From positions 104,565-168,564 of the forward strand of contig USGY01000001.1 of assembly GCA_900554365.1 (NCBI GenBank): a DNA stretch of 64,000 bases, in the 5' to 3' direction. Source of the stretch: an uncultured Clostridium sp. GTDB lineage: Bacteria > Bacillota > Clostridia > TANB77 > CAG-508. Each line of letters starts with the position of its first letter. Positions within the stretch are counted from its first letter, which is position 1. Position numbers and translations under genes: made by a program. The notes below the pieces were generated by a model. It made no database searches. It had not been told where the DNA came from and saw nothing but the letters and a program-made list of their open reading frames with translations. This document shows, one piece after another, positions 56,480 to 63,815 of the stretch.

Positions 56480-57937
56480 ATGTTAAAATTATTAAGCCTA
56501 TTTACAGGAATTGGAGCTTTTGAAAAAGCATTAGAAAATTTAGGGATAAATTATGAATTAGTAGGCTTTTCTGAAATAGATAAGTTTGCTATTAAAAGTT
56601 ATTGTACTATTCATAATCTACCAGAATACAAAAATTTAGGAGATGTATCAAAGATAGAAATTGATAAAATACCAGACTTTGATCTTTTGACTTGGGGATT
56701 TCCGTGTCAAGATATTTCAATCGCTGGTAGAATGAAAGGAATAAAAGAAGGAACTAGAAGCGGATTATATTATGATGGATATGAAATATTAAAGGCTAAA
56801 ATGCCTAAATATAGCATTATAGAAAATGTTAAAAATCTAACAAGCCAAAGATTTAGAAATCAATTTGAATCTATTTTAAAAGATATAGAAGAATTGGGAT
56901 ATACAAACTATTGGAAAGTTTTAAATGCAAAAGATTATGGAATTCCACAAAACAGAGAAAGAGTCTTTATTGTTTCTATTCGCAATGATATAGATAAAAA
57001 TAATTTTATTTTTCCATATCCAATAAAATTAAAATTAAAACTAAAGGATATTTTAGAAGATACAGTTGATGAGAGATTTTATTTGACGGAAAAAGGAATA
57101 GGAAGGTTAATTAAGAAAAACAATAAACTTTTAAAAGACTGTGAAAATCCTAATATAAGTTCTTGTCTTATAGCAGGCTATCACAAGATGAGTGGAAATC
57201 AAAATCAATACATAGCAGAATCAAATAATGTTGAAAGAGTTACAGGATTATTTGATACAGAGAAATCAAAACATCAAGCTGGTAGTATATATAATCCAAA
57301 TGGATTATCACCCACATTAACTTCTATGGATAATGGAGGACATAAGCAACCTTATATTCTTGTTAGAGAAGCCACTAAAAAGGGATATACAGAAGCGATG
57401 GAAGGAGATTCTATCAATGTTTCATATCCTAATAGTGTAACAAAAAGAGGTAGGGTTGGAAAAGAAGTATCACAAACAATCTTAACTTCACCTAATATGG
57501 CAACAGTTATTGAATCACCTAAACCAATATGCTTAAACAATTTATATAAGCAACCTAGTGTTCAAGATAGAATTTACGATTCCGAAGGAATTGCTACAGC
57601 TGTTACTGCTAGTCAATTTAGACCAAGTATTGCAGAAAGAAAAATGTTTAATCTATATAATCAAAAGGAAATAAAAGATATTGCACCTACTCAAACAGCA
57701 GCTTGTGGAATAACTACTTCTAGTGCAGCGGTATTAATTTCAGAAGATGGAAATCATTTTATGAAAATAAGAAAACTAACGCCTCTTGAATGTTGGCGAC
57801 TTATGGGATTTGATGATGATGATTTCTATAAAGCTAAATCTGTAGGAATATCTGACACTCAATTATATAGACAAGCTGGAAATAGTATTGTTGTTAATGT
57901 GCTAGAGGCAATTTTTCAAAAATTATTAAAACAATGA
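56480..57937 (+). CDS. DNA (cytosine-5) methyltransferase
   Basis: 485 residues from the ATG at 56480 behind AAAGGAGGAATTTATT. C5 motifs: I 'LSLFTGIGAFEKAL' (about 4), IV 'LLTWGFPCQDISIAGRMKG' with catalytic Cys (about 78), VI 'IENVKNL' (about 118), VIII 'GIPQNRERVFIVSIRND' (about 155), IX/X 'YRQAGNSIVVNVLEAIF' (about 463). The target-recognition region is long (about 190-430). No restriction partner adjoins it, so it is an orphan, likely shielding element DNA from host restriction. Confidence 0.93.
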   Translation: MLKLLSLFTGIGAFEKALENLGINYELVGFSEIDKFAIKSYCTIHNLPEYKNLGDVSKIEIDKIPDFDLLTWGFPCQDISIAGRMKGIKEGTRSGLYYDGYEILKAKMPKYSIIENVKNLTSQRFRNQFESILKDIEELGYTNYWKVLNAKDYGIPQNRERVFIVSIRNDIDKNNFIFPYPIKLKLKLKDILEDTVDERFYLTEKGIGRLIKKNNKLLKDCENPNISSCLIAGYHKMSGNQNQYIAESNNVERVTGLFDTEKSKHQAGSIYNPNGLSPTLTSMDNGGHKQPYILVREATKKGYTEAMEGDSINVSYPNSVTKRGRVGKEVSQTILTSPNMATVIESPKPICLNNLYKQPSVQDRIYDSEGIATAVTASQFRPSIAERKMFNLYNQKEIKDIAPTQTAACGITTSSAAVLISEDGNHFMKIRKLTPLECWRLMGFDDDDFYKAKSVGISDTQLYRQAGNSIVVNVLEAIFQKLLKQ

Positions 57938-57963
57938 GTTTTATAAATAGTTAAGAAATAAAG

Positions 57964-58008
57964 AGCCAAAATGATTTATAAAAAATATAAATTGTTTTGG
58001 CTTTTTTT
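57964..58008 (+). terminator. Intrinsic terminator of the cytosine methyltransferase gene
   Basis: AGCCAAAATGATTTATA pairs with TATAAATTGTTTTGGCT and is followed by TTTTTT. Confidence 0.88.
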
Positions 58009-58074
58009 GTGCTTTTTTTTATTTTATGTGCTATAATGCCTATGGGAAACAAAAAAATGAGGAGGCTATTAGAT

Positions 58075-58710
58075 ATGTTAGAAAATATAGAGCTATTATG
58101 TCATAGTAGCATTAGAATAAATAAAGAAAAAATAATTTATATAGATCCATATAAAATAGAAAAAGATTACAATGATGCAGATTTAATATTCGTAACACAC
58201 GATCACTATGACCATTATTCAGAAGAAGATATAGACAAAGTAAAAAAAGAAGATACTGTAATTATAGCACCAGAAGAATTATTAACAAAACTATTAAGAA
58301 AAGGAATTAGGCAAGACTATATAATTACAGTAGAGCCAAACAAAGAGTATATGACAGAAGGGATTAAATTTGAAACTATACCAGCATATAACACAAATAA
58401 ACAATTCCATCCAAAAGAAAATGAATGGGTTGGTTACATTATTGAAATAAAAGGAATTAGATATTATATAGCAGGAGATACAGATATTACTGAAGAAAAC
58501 AAAAAAGTTAAATGTGATGTGGCTTTTATTCCAGTTGGAGGAACTTATACAATGGACTTTAAAGAAGCAGCATATTTAATAAATGAAATAAAACCTAAAA
58601 TAGCAGTACCAACACATTATGGAAGTGTGGTAGGAACAGAGCAAGATGCAATTGATTTTGTAAGACTTTTGCATCCAATAACAAAAGGTATAATTTTAAT
58701 GAAACAATAA
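58075..58710 (+). CDS. UlaG-like metallo-beta-lactamase-fold hydrolase
   Basis: 211 residues from the ATG at 58075 behind GAGGAGG. Metal motif 'VTHDHYDHYSEEDI' (about residue 41), 'RYYIAGDTDIT' (about residue 132) and 'AVPTHYGSVVG' (about residue 180). It resembles cytoplasmic UPF0173/UlaG-type hydrolases of unknown substrate. TATAAT at 58032-58037 with a poor -35 is the likely promoter. Confidence 0.85.
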   Translation: MLENIELLCHSSIRINKEKIIYIDPYKIEKDYNDADLIFVTHDHYDHYSEEDIDKVKKEDTVIIAPEELLTKLLRKGIRQDYIITVEPNKEYMTEGIKFETIPAYNTNKQFHPKENEWVGYIIEIKGIRYYIAGDTDITEENKKVKCDVAFIPVGGTYTMDFKEAAYLINEIKPKIAVPTHYGSVVGTEQDAIDFVRLLHPITKGIILMKQ

Positions 58711-58731
58711 AACGGAAAAGAGGATGTAATA

Positions 58732-58911
58732 ATGAAATTTTCAAATAAAGATATAGAATTATTTAATGAAGCAGGAATATGTATAGAGGATAAAAATTAT
58801 ACAACAGAGGAAGTTGAAAATCTAAAAATGAAAGTAACTGATTTTATTATGAGCCAAAGTACAAAGGACATAAACAAATTTAATAATAAATTTAGCAGTA
58901 TATTATATTAA
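58732..58911 (+). CDS. Hypothetical 59-residue protein
   Basis: Behind AAGAGGATGTAATA. Sequence begins M-K-F-S-N-K-D-I-E-L-F-N and has no membrane segment; 'EDKNYTTEEVENLKMKVTDFIMS' looks helical. It fills the gap between the hydrolase and the next gene, with codon usage like its neighbours. Confidence 0.5.
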   Translation: MKFSNKDIELFNEAGICIEDKNYTTEEVENLKMKVTDFIMSQSTKDINKFNNKFSSILY

Positions 58912-58927
58912 AATAGGATTGATATAT

Positions 58928-59191
58928 ATGAATAAACGAGATGTCATTAAATATTGTTTAACATTGCCAAATACATTTGAAGATTATCCTTTTCAAGATG
59001 ATACTGTAAGTGTAGTAATGAAACATACAAACAATAAAAAACTACAAAAGCAATTAAATAAATTAATAGGAGAACCTACCAAAGAAATGAAAATAAGAAG
59101 GTCTATATCAGGAAGCATTTGGGAAATCTCTTTTGATGAAAAGAGTAAAATACAGAGAGTTCTTGTAAAAGCAAATATATATGAATTATAA
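58928..59191 (+). CDS. MmcQ/YjbR-like N terminus joined to an unrelated C terminus
   Basis: 87 residues from the ATG at 58928. The opening 'KRDVIKYCLTLPNTFEDYPFQDDTVSVVMKHTNNKK' is the start of the MmcQ/YjbR family (normally about 115 aa). From residue 37 on it differs and reads 'LNKLIGEPTKEMKIRRSISGSIWEISFDEKSKIQRVLV', which recalls the end of RelE/HigB-type toxins ('GxWELR...RVLY'). A deletion fusing two genes would explain this. It may be a remnant. No close ribosome binding site of good quality. Confidence 0.5.
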   Translation: MNKRDVIKYCLTLPNTFEDYPFQDDTVSVVMKHTNNKKLQKQLNKLIGEPTKEMKIRRSISGSIWEISFDEKSKIQRVLVKANIYEL

Positions 59192-59216
59192 GAATTTTAT
59201 AAAAATTGAAAAGAAG

Positions 59217-59248
59217 AAAGTTAGTTATATCAAACTAGCTTTTTTATT
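59217..59248 (+). terminator. Intrinsic terminator
   Basis: AAAGTTAGTT pairs with AACTAGCTTT (one wobble) around ATATCA, followed by TTTTATTTTT. Confidence 0.65.
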
Positions 59249-59295
59249 TTTCTAAATTATTCCAAAGTTGGAAAAAATTTTTCTATTTTATATGC

Positions 59296-59333
59296 AAACA
59301 AATGTTTACAAATAATAAAAATGGTGCTATAAT
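59296..59333 (+). promoter_or_regulatory. Promoter of the polymerase/YolD pair with a LexA-like box
   Basis: TTTACA (59305-59310), 17-bp spacer, TATAAT (59328-59333). AAACAAATGTTT (59296-59307) overlaps the -35 and resembles the Firmicute SOS box GAAC-N4-GTTC with G-to-A and C-to-T at the ends. Control by LexA fits a Y-family polymerase. Confidence 0.5.
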
Positions 59334-59367
59334 AATTTTAAAAGTTATAGATTGGAGAGTGAAAAAT

Positions 59368-60669
59368 ATGCAAAGAACATATTTATGTATAGATTTAAAA
59401 ACATTTTATGCTTCAGTTGAATGTGTAGAAAGACATTTAGATCCTTTCAACACCAACCTAGTAGTAGCTGATCCAAGCAGAGGAAAAGGAGCAATATGTT
59501 TAGCAATATCTCCAAAGATGAAAATGTTAGGAATAAAAAATAGATGTAGAATTTATGAAATACCACCTACAGTAAAATATATTGTAGCATTGCCCAGGAT
59601 GAAAAAATACATTGAATATTCTGCAAATATATATGCAATATATCTAAAGTATTTTGCAAAAGAAGATATACATGTATATTCAATTGATGAGGCATTTATG
59701 GATGCTACAAATTATCTTAAAATGTATAATATGACAGCAGTAGAACTTGCACAAACAATAATTAAAGATATATTTAATACTTATGGAATTACAGCAACAG
59801 CAGGAATAGGAACAAATATGTATTTAACAAAAATAGCATTAGATATTACTGCAAAACATAGTTCAGCTAATATAGGATATTTAGATGAAGAAAAATATAA
59901 AAATGAATTATGGCATCATAAACCTTTAACTGACTTTTGGCAAATTGGAAATGGAATTGAAAGAAGATTAAACAAAATGAGAATATTTGATATGTACGAT
60001 ATTGCACATGCAGAAGCAAAAAAAATATATAAAGAATTTGGAGTAAATGCTGAATATTTAATAGACCATTCCTGGGGAAAAGAAAGCTGTACAATTGCTG
60101 ATATAAAAGCATACAAACCAAAAACGAACTCAATTTCTAATAGTCAAATATTATTTGAAGATTATTCGTTTGAAAAAGCAAGGTTAGTCTTAAAAGAAAT
60201 GGTAGAATTGGGAAGTTTAAGACTAATAGAAAGTAACTTAGTAACTGATACAGTACAGTTATATATAGGCTATTCAAAAGATGTCATTAAAGCCACAGGA
60301 GGAACACAAAAGATTACAACTTGCACCAATGTTTATTCAGAACTCTTAAAAGCATTTTTAAATTTATATGATAGAACAACTAATAGATATACAGGGATTA
60401 GAAGGATAGGGATTAGTTTTGCTAATGTAATTGAAACTGAAAATATACAATTAAACTTATTTACAGATCAAGAAAAAATAGATAAAGAAAGAAAACTAGA
60501 ATTAGCAATGTGTAGTATAAAAAACAAGATGGGGAAAAATAAAATTTTAAGAGGTATGAATTTAGAAGAAGGTGCAACAACAATGATTAGAAATGAATTA
60601 ATAGGAGGTCATAATCGGTGGGTAGTAGAGTTGATAGAGCAAAACAATTTCTTCCCTTTGATGCACTAA
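59368..60669 (+). CDS. Y-family DNA polymerase (UmuC/UvrX-like), with a CGG frame break near its end
   Basis: Translesion polymerase of the kind carried by ICEs and phages. ATG at 59368 behind TTGGAGAGTG. Motifs: 'YLCIDLKTFYASVECVER' (about 3-20), 'YSIDEAFMDATNYL' with the catalytic acids (about 104-117), 'ITATAGIGTNMYLTKIALD' (about 139-157) and 'FWQIGNGIERRLNKM' (helix-hairpin-helix). The frame contains CGG at 60616-60618. Read straight, the protein runs to 60669 through sequence that is really the start of the next gene. Skipping C60616 gives 'GGHNGG' and a stop at 60625, the natural type of ending. Confidence 0.88.
   Translation: MQRTYLCIDLKTFYASVECVERHLDPFNTNLVVADPSRGKGAICLAISPKMKMLGIKNRCRIYEIPPTVKYIVALPRMKKYIEYSANIYAIYLKYFAKEDIHVYSIDEAFMDATNYLKMYNMTAVELAQTIIKDIFNTYGITATAGIGTNMYLTKIALDITAKHSSANIGYLDEEKYKNELWHHKPLTDFWQIGNGIERRLNKMRIFDMYDIAHAEAKKIYKEFGVNAEYLIDHSWGKESCTIADIKAYKPKTNSISNSQILFEDYSFEKARLVLKEMVELGSLRLIESNLVTDTVQLYIGYSKDVIKATGGTQKITTCTNVYSELLKAFLNLYDRTTNRYTGIRRIGISFANVIETENIQLNLFTDQEKIDKERKLELAMCSIKNKMGKNKILRGMNLEEGATTMIRNELIGGHNRWVVELIEQNNFFPLMH
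60616..60618 (+). other. CGG frame-break site 7 (polymerase end / YolD start)
   Basis: CAT-AAT-CGG-TGG in the polymerase frame; without C60616, CAT-AAT-GGT-GGG-TAG. The same C also splits what would be an ATG (AT-C-G) for the YolD-like gene, leaving GTG at 60618 as its start. Confidence 0.75.
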
Positions 60670-60929
60670 AAGGGCTTCAAGAAGCATTACGAGAAAAGGA
60701 AATAGAATATGAAGAAAAAATAGAATTATCTGAAGAAAGTTTAACAGAACTTGAAAATGAATTTAATAAAATTGAAAAAGGAAGCTATGTAAAAATAAGA
60801 TACTACAAGAATAGACAATATATTGAGATTAATGGAATTGTTACTAATATTGATTATACAAGAAAGAAGATTCAAATTGATAAAAGTGAAAATATTAATA
60901 TGTGCGATATTGTAAATATTTTAATTTAA
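60618..60929 (+). CDS. YolD-like protein
   Basis: 103 residues. 'SRVDRAKQFLPFDALKGLQEALREKE' and the C-terminal 'YIEINGIVTNIDYTRKKIQIDKSENI' are the YolD-like pattern; such proteins regularly accompany Y-family polymerases. The start is GTG at 60618, with AGGAGGT 8 bases upstream. Without the inserted C the start would be ATG-GTG. It overlaps the polymerase gene. Confidence 0.8.
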   Translation: MGSRVDRAKQFLPFDALKGLQEALREKEIEYEEKIELSEESLTELENEFNKIEKGSYVKIRYYKNRQYIEINGIVTNIDYTRKKIQIDKSENINMCDIVNILI

Positions 60930-61021
60930 AAATTTATAAATATTCTGTGCGATGTATGGAGTATTTTATGTTTTTATGTTATAATTTCAACTAGAAATAG
61001 TAATTTGTAAAGGAGGTATTT

Positions 61022-61933
61022 ATGGGAATAGAACATTCGCAAAATTATTTACATAGTAAACAACTTGTAGCGACTTTGTTATCAAAGAGTAATATTTGTA
61101 ACGACGATATTATAATTGAGATAGGTCCTGGAAAAGGAATTATTACCATTGAACTTGCAAAAAAAAGCAAGCAAGTTATAGCAATAGAGTTTGATGCGAA
61201 ATTAGCGAAAACTTTATCTGAAAAGTATAAAGAATCTAAAAAAGTTCAAATAATAGAGATGGATTTTTTAAAATATAAAATATCAGTAAAAGAACCATAT
61301 AAAGTATGTGCAAATATTCCATTTAACATAACTGCTGATATTGTGAAAAAGGTATTTGAAGCCGATAATCCTCCTGAAGATATATATTTCATAATGCAGT
61401 ATGAGGCTTTTCTCAGGTATTCTGGACAGCCCTTTTATAACGAAAGTTTGAGGTCTCTTTTATACAAACCTTGGTTTTCCGCTGAATTGATTTATGAGTT
61501 TAAACCATCAGATTTTTATCCTGTGCCAAATGCACGAATATGTTTTGCTCACTTTCAAAGAAAAACATCTGCTGATGTTGAGGATGCGATAGACTATAGA
61601 AATTTTCTGTCATATATATTTTTAGCATCTGGAAATACTTTCAAAGATAAAACAAAAAAATTGTTTACTTATGAGCAACAAAAACGCATTTGCAAGTTTT
61701 TAAAAATTAAATTAGAGTCAACGCTTACTGAAATCTCATACGATGGATGGCTGTACCTATATGATGTTTTTCTTAAATTTGTTTCCAACGAAAAAAAAGC
61801 TATTATATTAAATGCTGAACAAGACATGAAAAACAATCAAAACAAGATTCAAAAAAAACATCGAAATCGTAATCATGGTTATTGGAAATTTGAAACTAAG
61901 CGCCAAAAGAAAATTTTTAAATTGAAAAATTGA
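61022..61933 (+). CDS. erm: Erm-type 23S rRNA adenine-N6 methyltransferase
   Basis: Methylates A2058 of 23S rRNA and would give resistance to macrolides, lincosamides and streptogramin B. 303 residues behind AAAGGAGGTATTT. Motifs: 'HSQNYLHSKQLVATLL' (about 5-20), motif I 'IEIGPGKGIITIELAKKSKQVIAIEFD' (about 37-63), motif IV 'CANIPFNITADIV' (about 98). The tail, about 35 residues with 'KKHRNRNHGYWKFE', is longer than in ErmB or ErmC. Base composition is richer in GC than neighbours, a sign of separate origin. TATAAT at 60980-60985 with a weak -35 and no attenuator leader suggests constitutive expression. Confidence 0.85.
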   Translation: MGIEHSQNYLHSKQLVATLLSKSNICNDDIIIEIGPGKGIITIELAKKSKQVIAIEFDAKLAKTLSEKYKESKKVQIIEMDFLKYKISVKEPYKVCANIPFNITADIVKKVFEADNPPEDIYFIMQYEAFLRYSGQPFYNESLRSLLYKPWFSAELIYEFKPSDFYPVPNARICFAHFQRKTSADVEDAIDYRNFLSYIFLASGNTFKDKTKKLFTYEQQKRICKFLKIKLESTLTEISYDGWLYLYDVFLKFVSNEKKAIILNAEQDMKNNQNKIQKKHRNRNHGYWKFETKRQKKIFKLKN

Positions 61934-62002
61934 AAATAAGAATTTTATCCAGTAGCTATATTTCCAATTTCTATATTATTAGCAATAGTGTAAACAAAGA
62001 AG

Positions 62003-62034
62003 TTGACAGAAAAAAGTAATAAGCAAATTATAAA
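62003..62034 (+). promoter_or_regulatory. Possible promoter of the ABC-F gene
   Basis: TTGACA (62003-62008) is consensus, but the nearest good -10, TATAAA (62029-62034), is 20 bp away, so activity is uncertain. Confidence 0.35.
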
Positions 62035-62079
62035 TTACAATTTAGTAGTTCGCAAAATAATAATTTGTAGGAGGAATAG

Positions 62080-63564
62080 ATGTCTTTAATAAGTGTAAAC
62101 AATTTAACTTTTGGATATGATGGAAGCCTAAAAAATATATTTGAAAATGTATCATTTAATATAGATACTGATTGGAAATTAGGATTAATTGGAAGAAACG
62201 GTAAAGGTAAAACTACATTTTTAAAGTTATTATTAGGAAAATATGAATATCAAGGTGCAATATCAAAAAATGTTGAGTTTGATTACTTCCCTTTTGAAGT
62301 AAAAAACAAAGAAAGAATGGCAATAGAAATAGTAAATGAGATTGCTCCGAATGTTGAAGATTGGGAAATTATAAGAGAATTAAATTTACTTAATACAGAT
62401 ACTGAAGTATTATATAGAAGTTTTAACTTATTAAGTGGTGGCGAACAAATAAAGATACTTTTAATAAGTTTATTTTTAAAAGGTAATAACTTTTTACTTA
62501 TAGATGAGCCTACAAATCATTTGGATATTGAAACACGAAATAATTTAGTAAATTATTTAGAAAAGAAAAAAGGATTTATATTAGTATCTCACGATAGAAA
62601 TTTTTTAGATAAAGTTGTAAATCATATAATTTCTATAAATAATACTAATATAGAAATACAACAAGGTAATTTTTCATCTTGGAAAGAAAATAAAAATAGG
62701 CAAGATAATTTTGAAAAAATACAAAATGAAAGATTGCAGAAAGATATAAATAGACTTGAAATAGCTTCTAAAAATTGTGCAAAATGGTCAAATGAGGCTG
62801 AAAAAACAAAAAATAAAAAATATAATTCAGAAACTACAATAGATAAAGGATATATAGGACATAAAGCAGATAAAATGATGAAAAAATCAAAAGTTATGGA
62901 ACAAAGAATAGAAAAAGCAATAAATGAAAAGACTAATTTGTTAAAAAATATAGAGGTAAATGATACATTAAAAATTATTCCTCTAAAAAGTAATAAGAAT
63001 CCATTAATTTTTGCACATAACTTGCAGATAAAATATAGTAAAGAAACGATATTTAACCCTATTACTTTTGAAGTTAATAATGGCGATAGGGTTGCACTAA
63101 TTGGAAAAAATGGCATTGGTAAATCAAGTATATTAAAACTTATTTTAGGAGAAGAATTACAGTATAATGGAGAGTTTATGGTTGCAAATGATTTAAAAAT
63201 ATCTTATGTTTCTCAGAGTACAGAAGATTTAAAAGGAAATTTGAGAACTTTTGCTTACGATAATAAAATAAATGAAAGTATTTTTAAAGCAATGTTAGTA
63301 AAAATGGGATTATCACAATTTGATTTTGATACTAATATTCAAGATATGAGTGAAGGTCAAAAGAAGAAGGTTCTAATTGCAAAAAGTATTTCAGAACAGG
63401 CTAATATTTATATATGGGATGAACCTTTAAACTATATTGATATATTGACAAGAGAACAAATAGAAGATGCTATTCTAAATTATAATCCTACCATTATTTT
63501 TGTAGAACATGATGAGAAATTTATTGAAAAAGTGGCAACAAAAATTATAAATTTGGTAAAGTAA
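62080..63564 (+). CDS. lsa: Lsa-type ABC-F ribosome protection protein
   Basis: Binds antibiotic-stalled ribosomes at the E site and displaces lincosamides, streptogramin A and pleuromutilins. 494 residues behind TAGGAGGAATAG. Two ATPase domains: Walker A 'LIGRNGKGKTT' (about 35) and 'LIGKNGIGKSS' (about 340), signatures 'LLSGGEQIK' (about 118) and 'DMSEGQKKK' (about 423), Walker B 'LLIDEPTNHLD' and 'YIWDEPLNYID'. A long basic linker (about 205-290) is the antibiotic-resistance domain. 'NWKLGLIGRNG'-like wording and 'DYFPFEV' are close to Lsa/CplR proteins. No membrane domain. Adjacent to erm, so the pair covers overlapping drug classes. Confidence 0.88.
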   Translation: MSLISVNNLTFGYDGSLKNIFENVSFNIDTDWKLGLIGRNGKGKTTFLKLLLGKYEYQGAISKNVEFDYFPFEVKNKERMAIEIVNEIAPNVEDWEIIRELNLLNTDTEVLYRSFNLLSGGEQIKILLISLFLKGNNFLLIDEPTNHLDIETRNNLVNYLEKKKGFILVSHDRNFLDKVVNHIISINNTNIEIQQGNFSSWKENKNRQDNFEKIQNERLQKDINRLEIASKNCAKWSNEAEKTKNKKYNSETTIDKGYIGHKADKMMKKSKVMEQRIEKAINEKTNLLKNIEVNDTLKIIPLKSNKNPLIFAHNLQIKYSKETIFNPITFEVNNGDRVALIGKNGIGKSSILKLILGEELQYNGEFMVANDLKISYVSQSTEDLKGNLRTFAYDNKINESIFKAMLVKMGLSQFDFDTNIQDMSEGQKKKVLIAKSISEQANIYIWDEPLNYIDILTREQIEDAILNYNPTIIFVEHDEKFIEKVATKIINLVK

Positions 63565-63614
63565 GTGAGAGACAAATTACAATTTTATAGTTATTGATTT
63601 ATAGTAATTTACCG

Positions 63615-63644
63615 AAAAGATTGTCAGTAATGACAGTCTTTTTT
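63615..63644 (+). terminator. Intrinsic terminator of the ABC-F gene
   Basis: AAAGATTGTCA pairs with TGACAGTCTTT around GTAA, followed by TTT. Confidence 0.8.
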
Positions 63645-63665
63645 GTACGACAGGCAGTTATACAA

Positions 63666-63698
63666 ATAGATTAGTTCAGTGCAACTAATCTATTTTTT
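63666..63698. terminator. Second strong terminator
   Basis: ATAGATTAGTT (63666-63676) pairs perfectly with AACTAATCTAT (63683-63693), followed by a T run. Confidence 0.8.
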
Positions 63699-63745
63699 TA
63701 CAAGAAACATGAACGAATTAAATGCAATTATTTTTTTATTATATA

Positions 63746-63796
63746 TTGACTTTTAACGATAACTACTATAAAATATAACAGTGTAGTTTATAGTAG
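63746..63796 (+). promoter_or_regulatory. Promoter with palindromic operator, VOC gene
   Basis: TTGACT (63746-63751), 17-bp spacer, TAAAAT (63769-63774). CTACTATAAA (63763-63772) and its exact reverse complement TTTATAGTAG (63787-63796) bracket the transcription start, as in operators of TetR/MarR-like repressors. Confidence 0.5.
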
Positions 63797-63815
63797 AGAG
63801 GAGGACATTAAATAT

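Noticed and set aside
32722..60618. CGG read as a reassigned codon (for example Gln or Trp, as reported in some Firmicutes)
   Set aside because: Reading CGG as any amino acid leaves the downstream frame wrong at all seven sites. Only a one-base skip restores the conserved motifs.
60952..60984. Ten-codon frame M-Y-G-V-F-Y-V-F-M-L before erm, resembling erm leader peptides
   Set aside because: No ribosome binding site precedes it, and the best -10 box of erm (60980-60985) overlaps its end, so it would not be in the transcript. No attenuator hairpins are visible.
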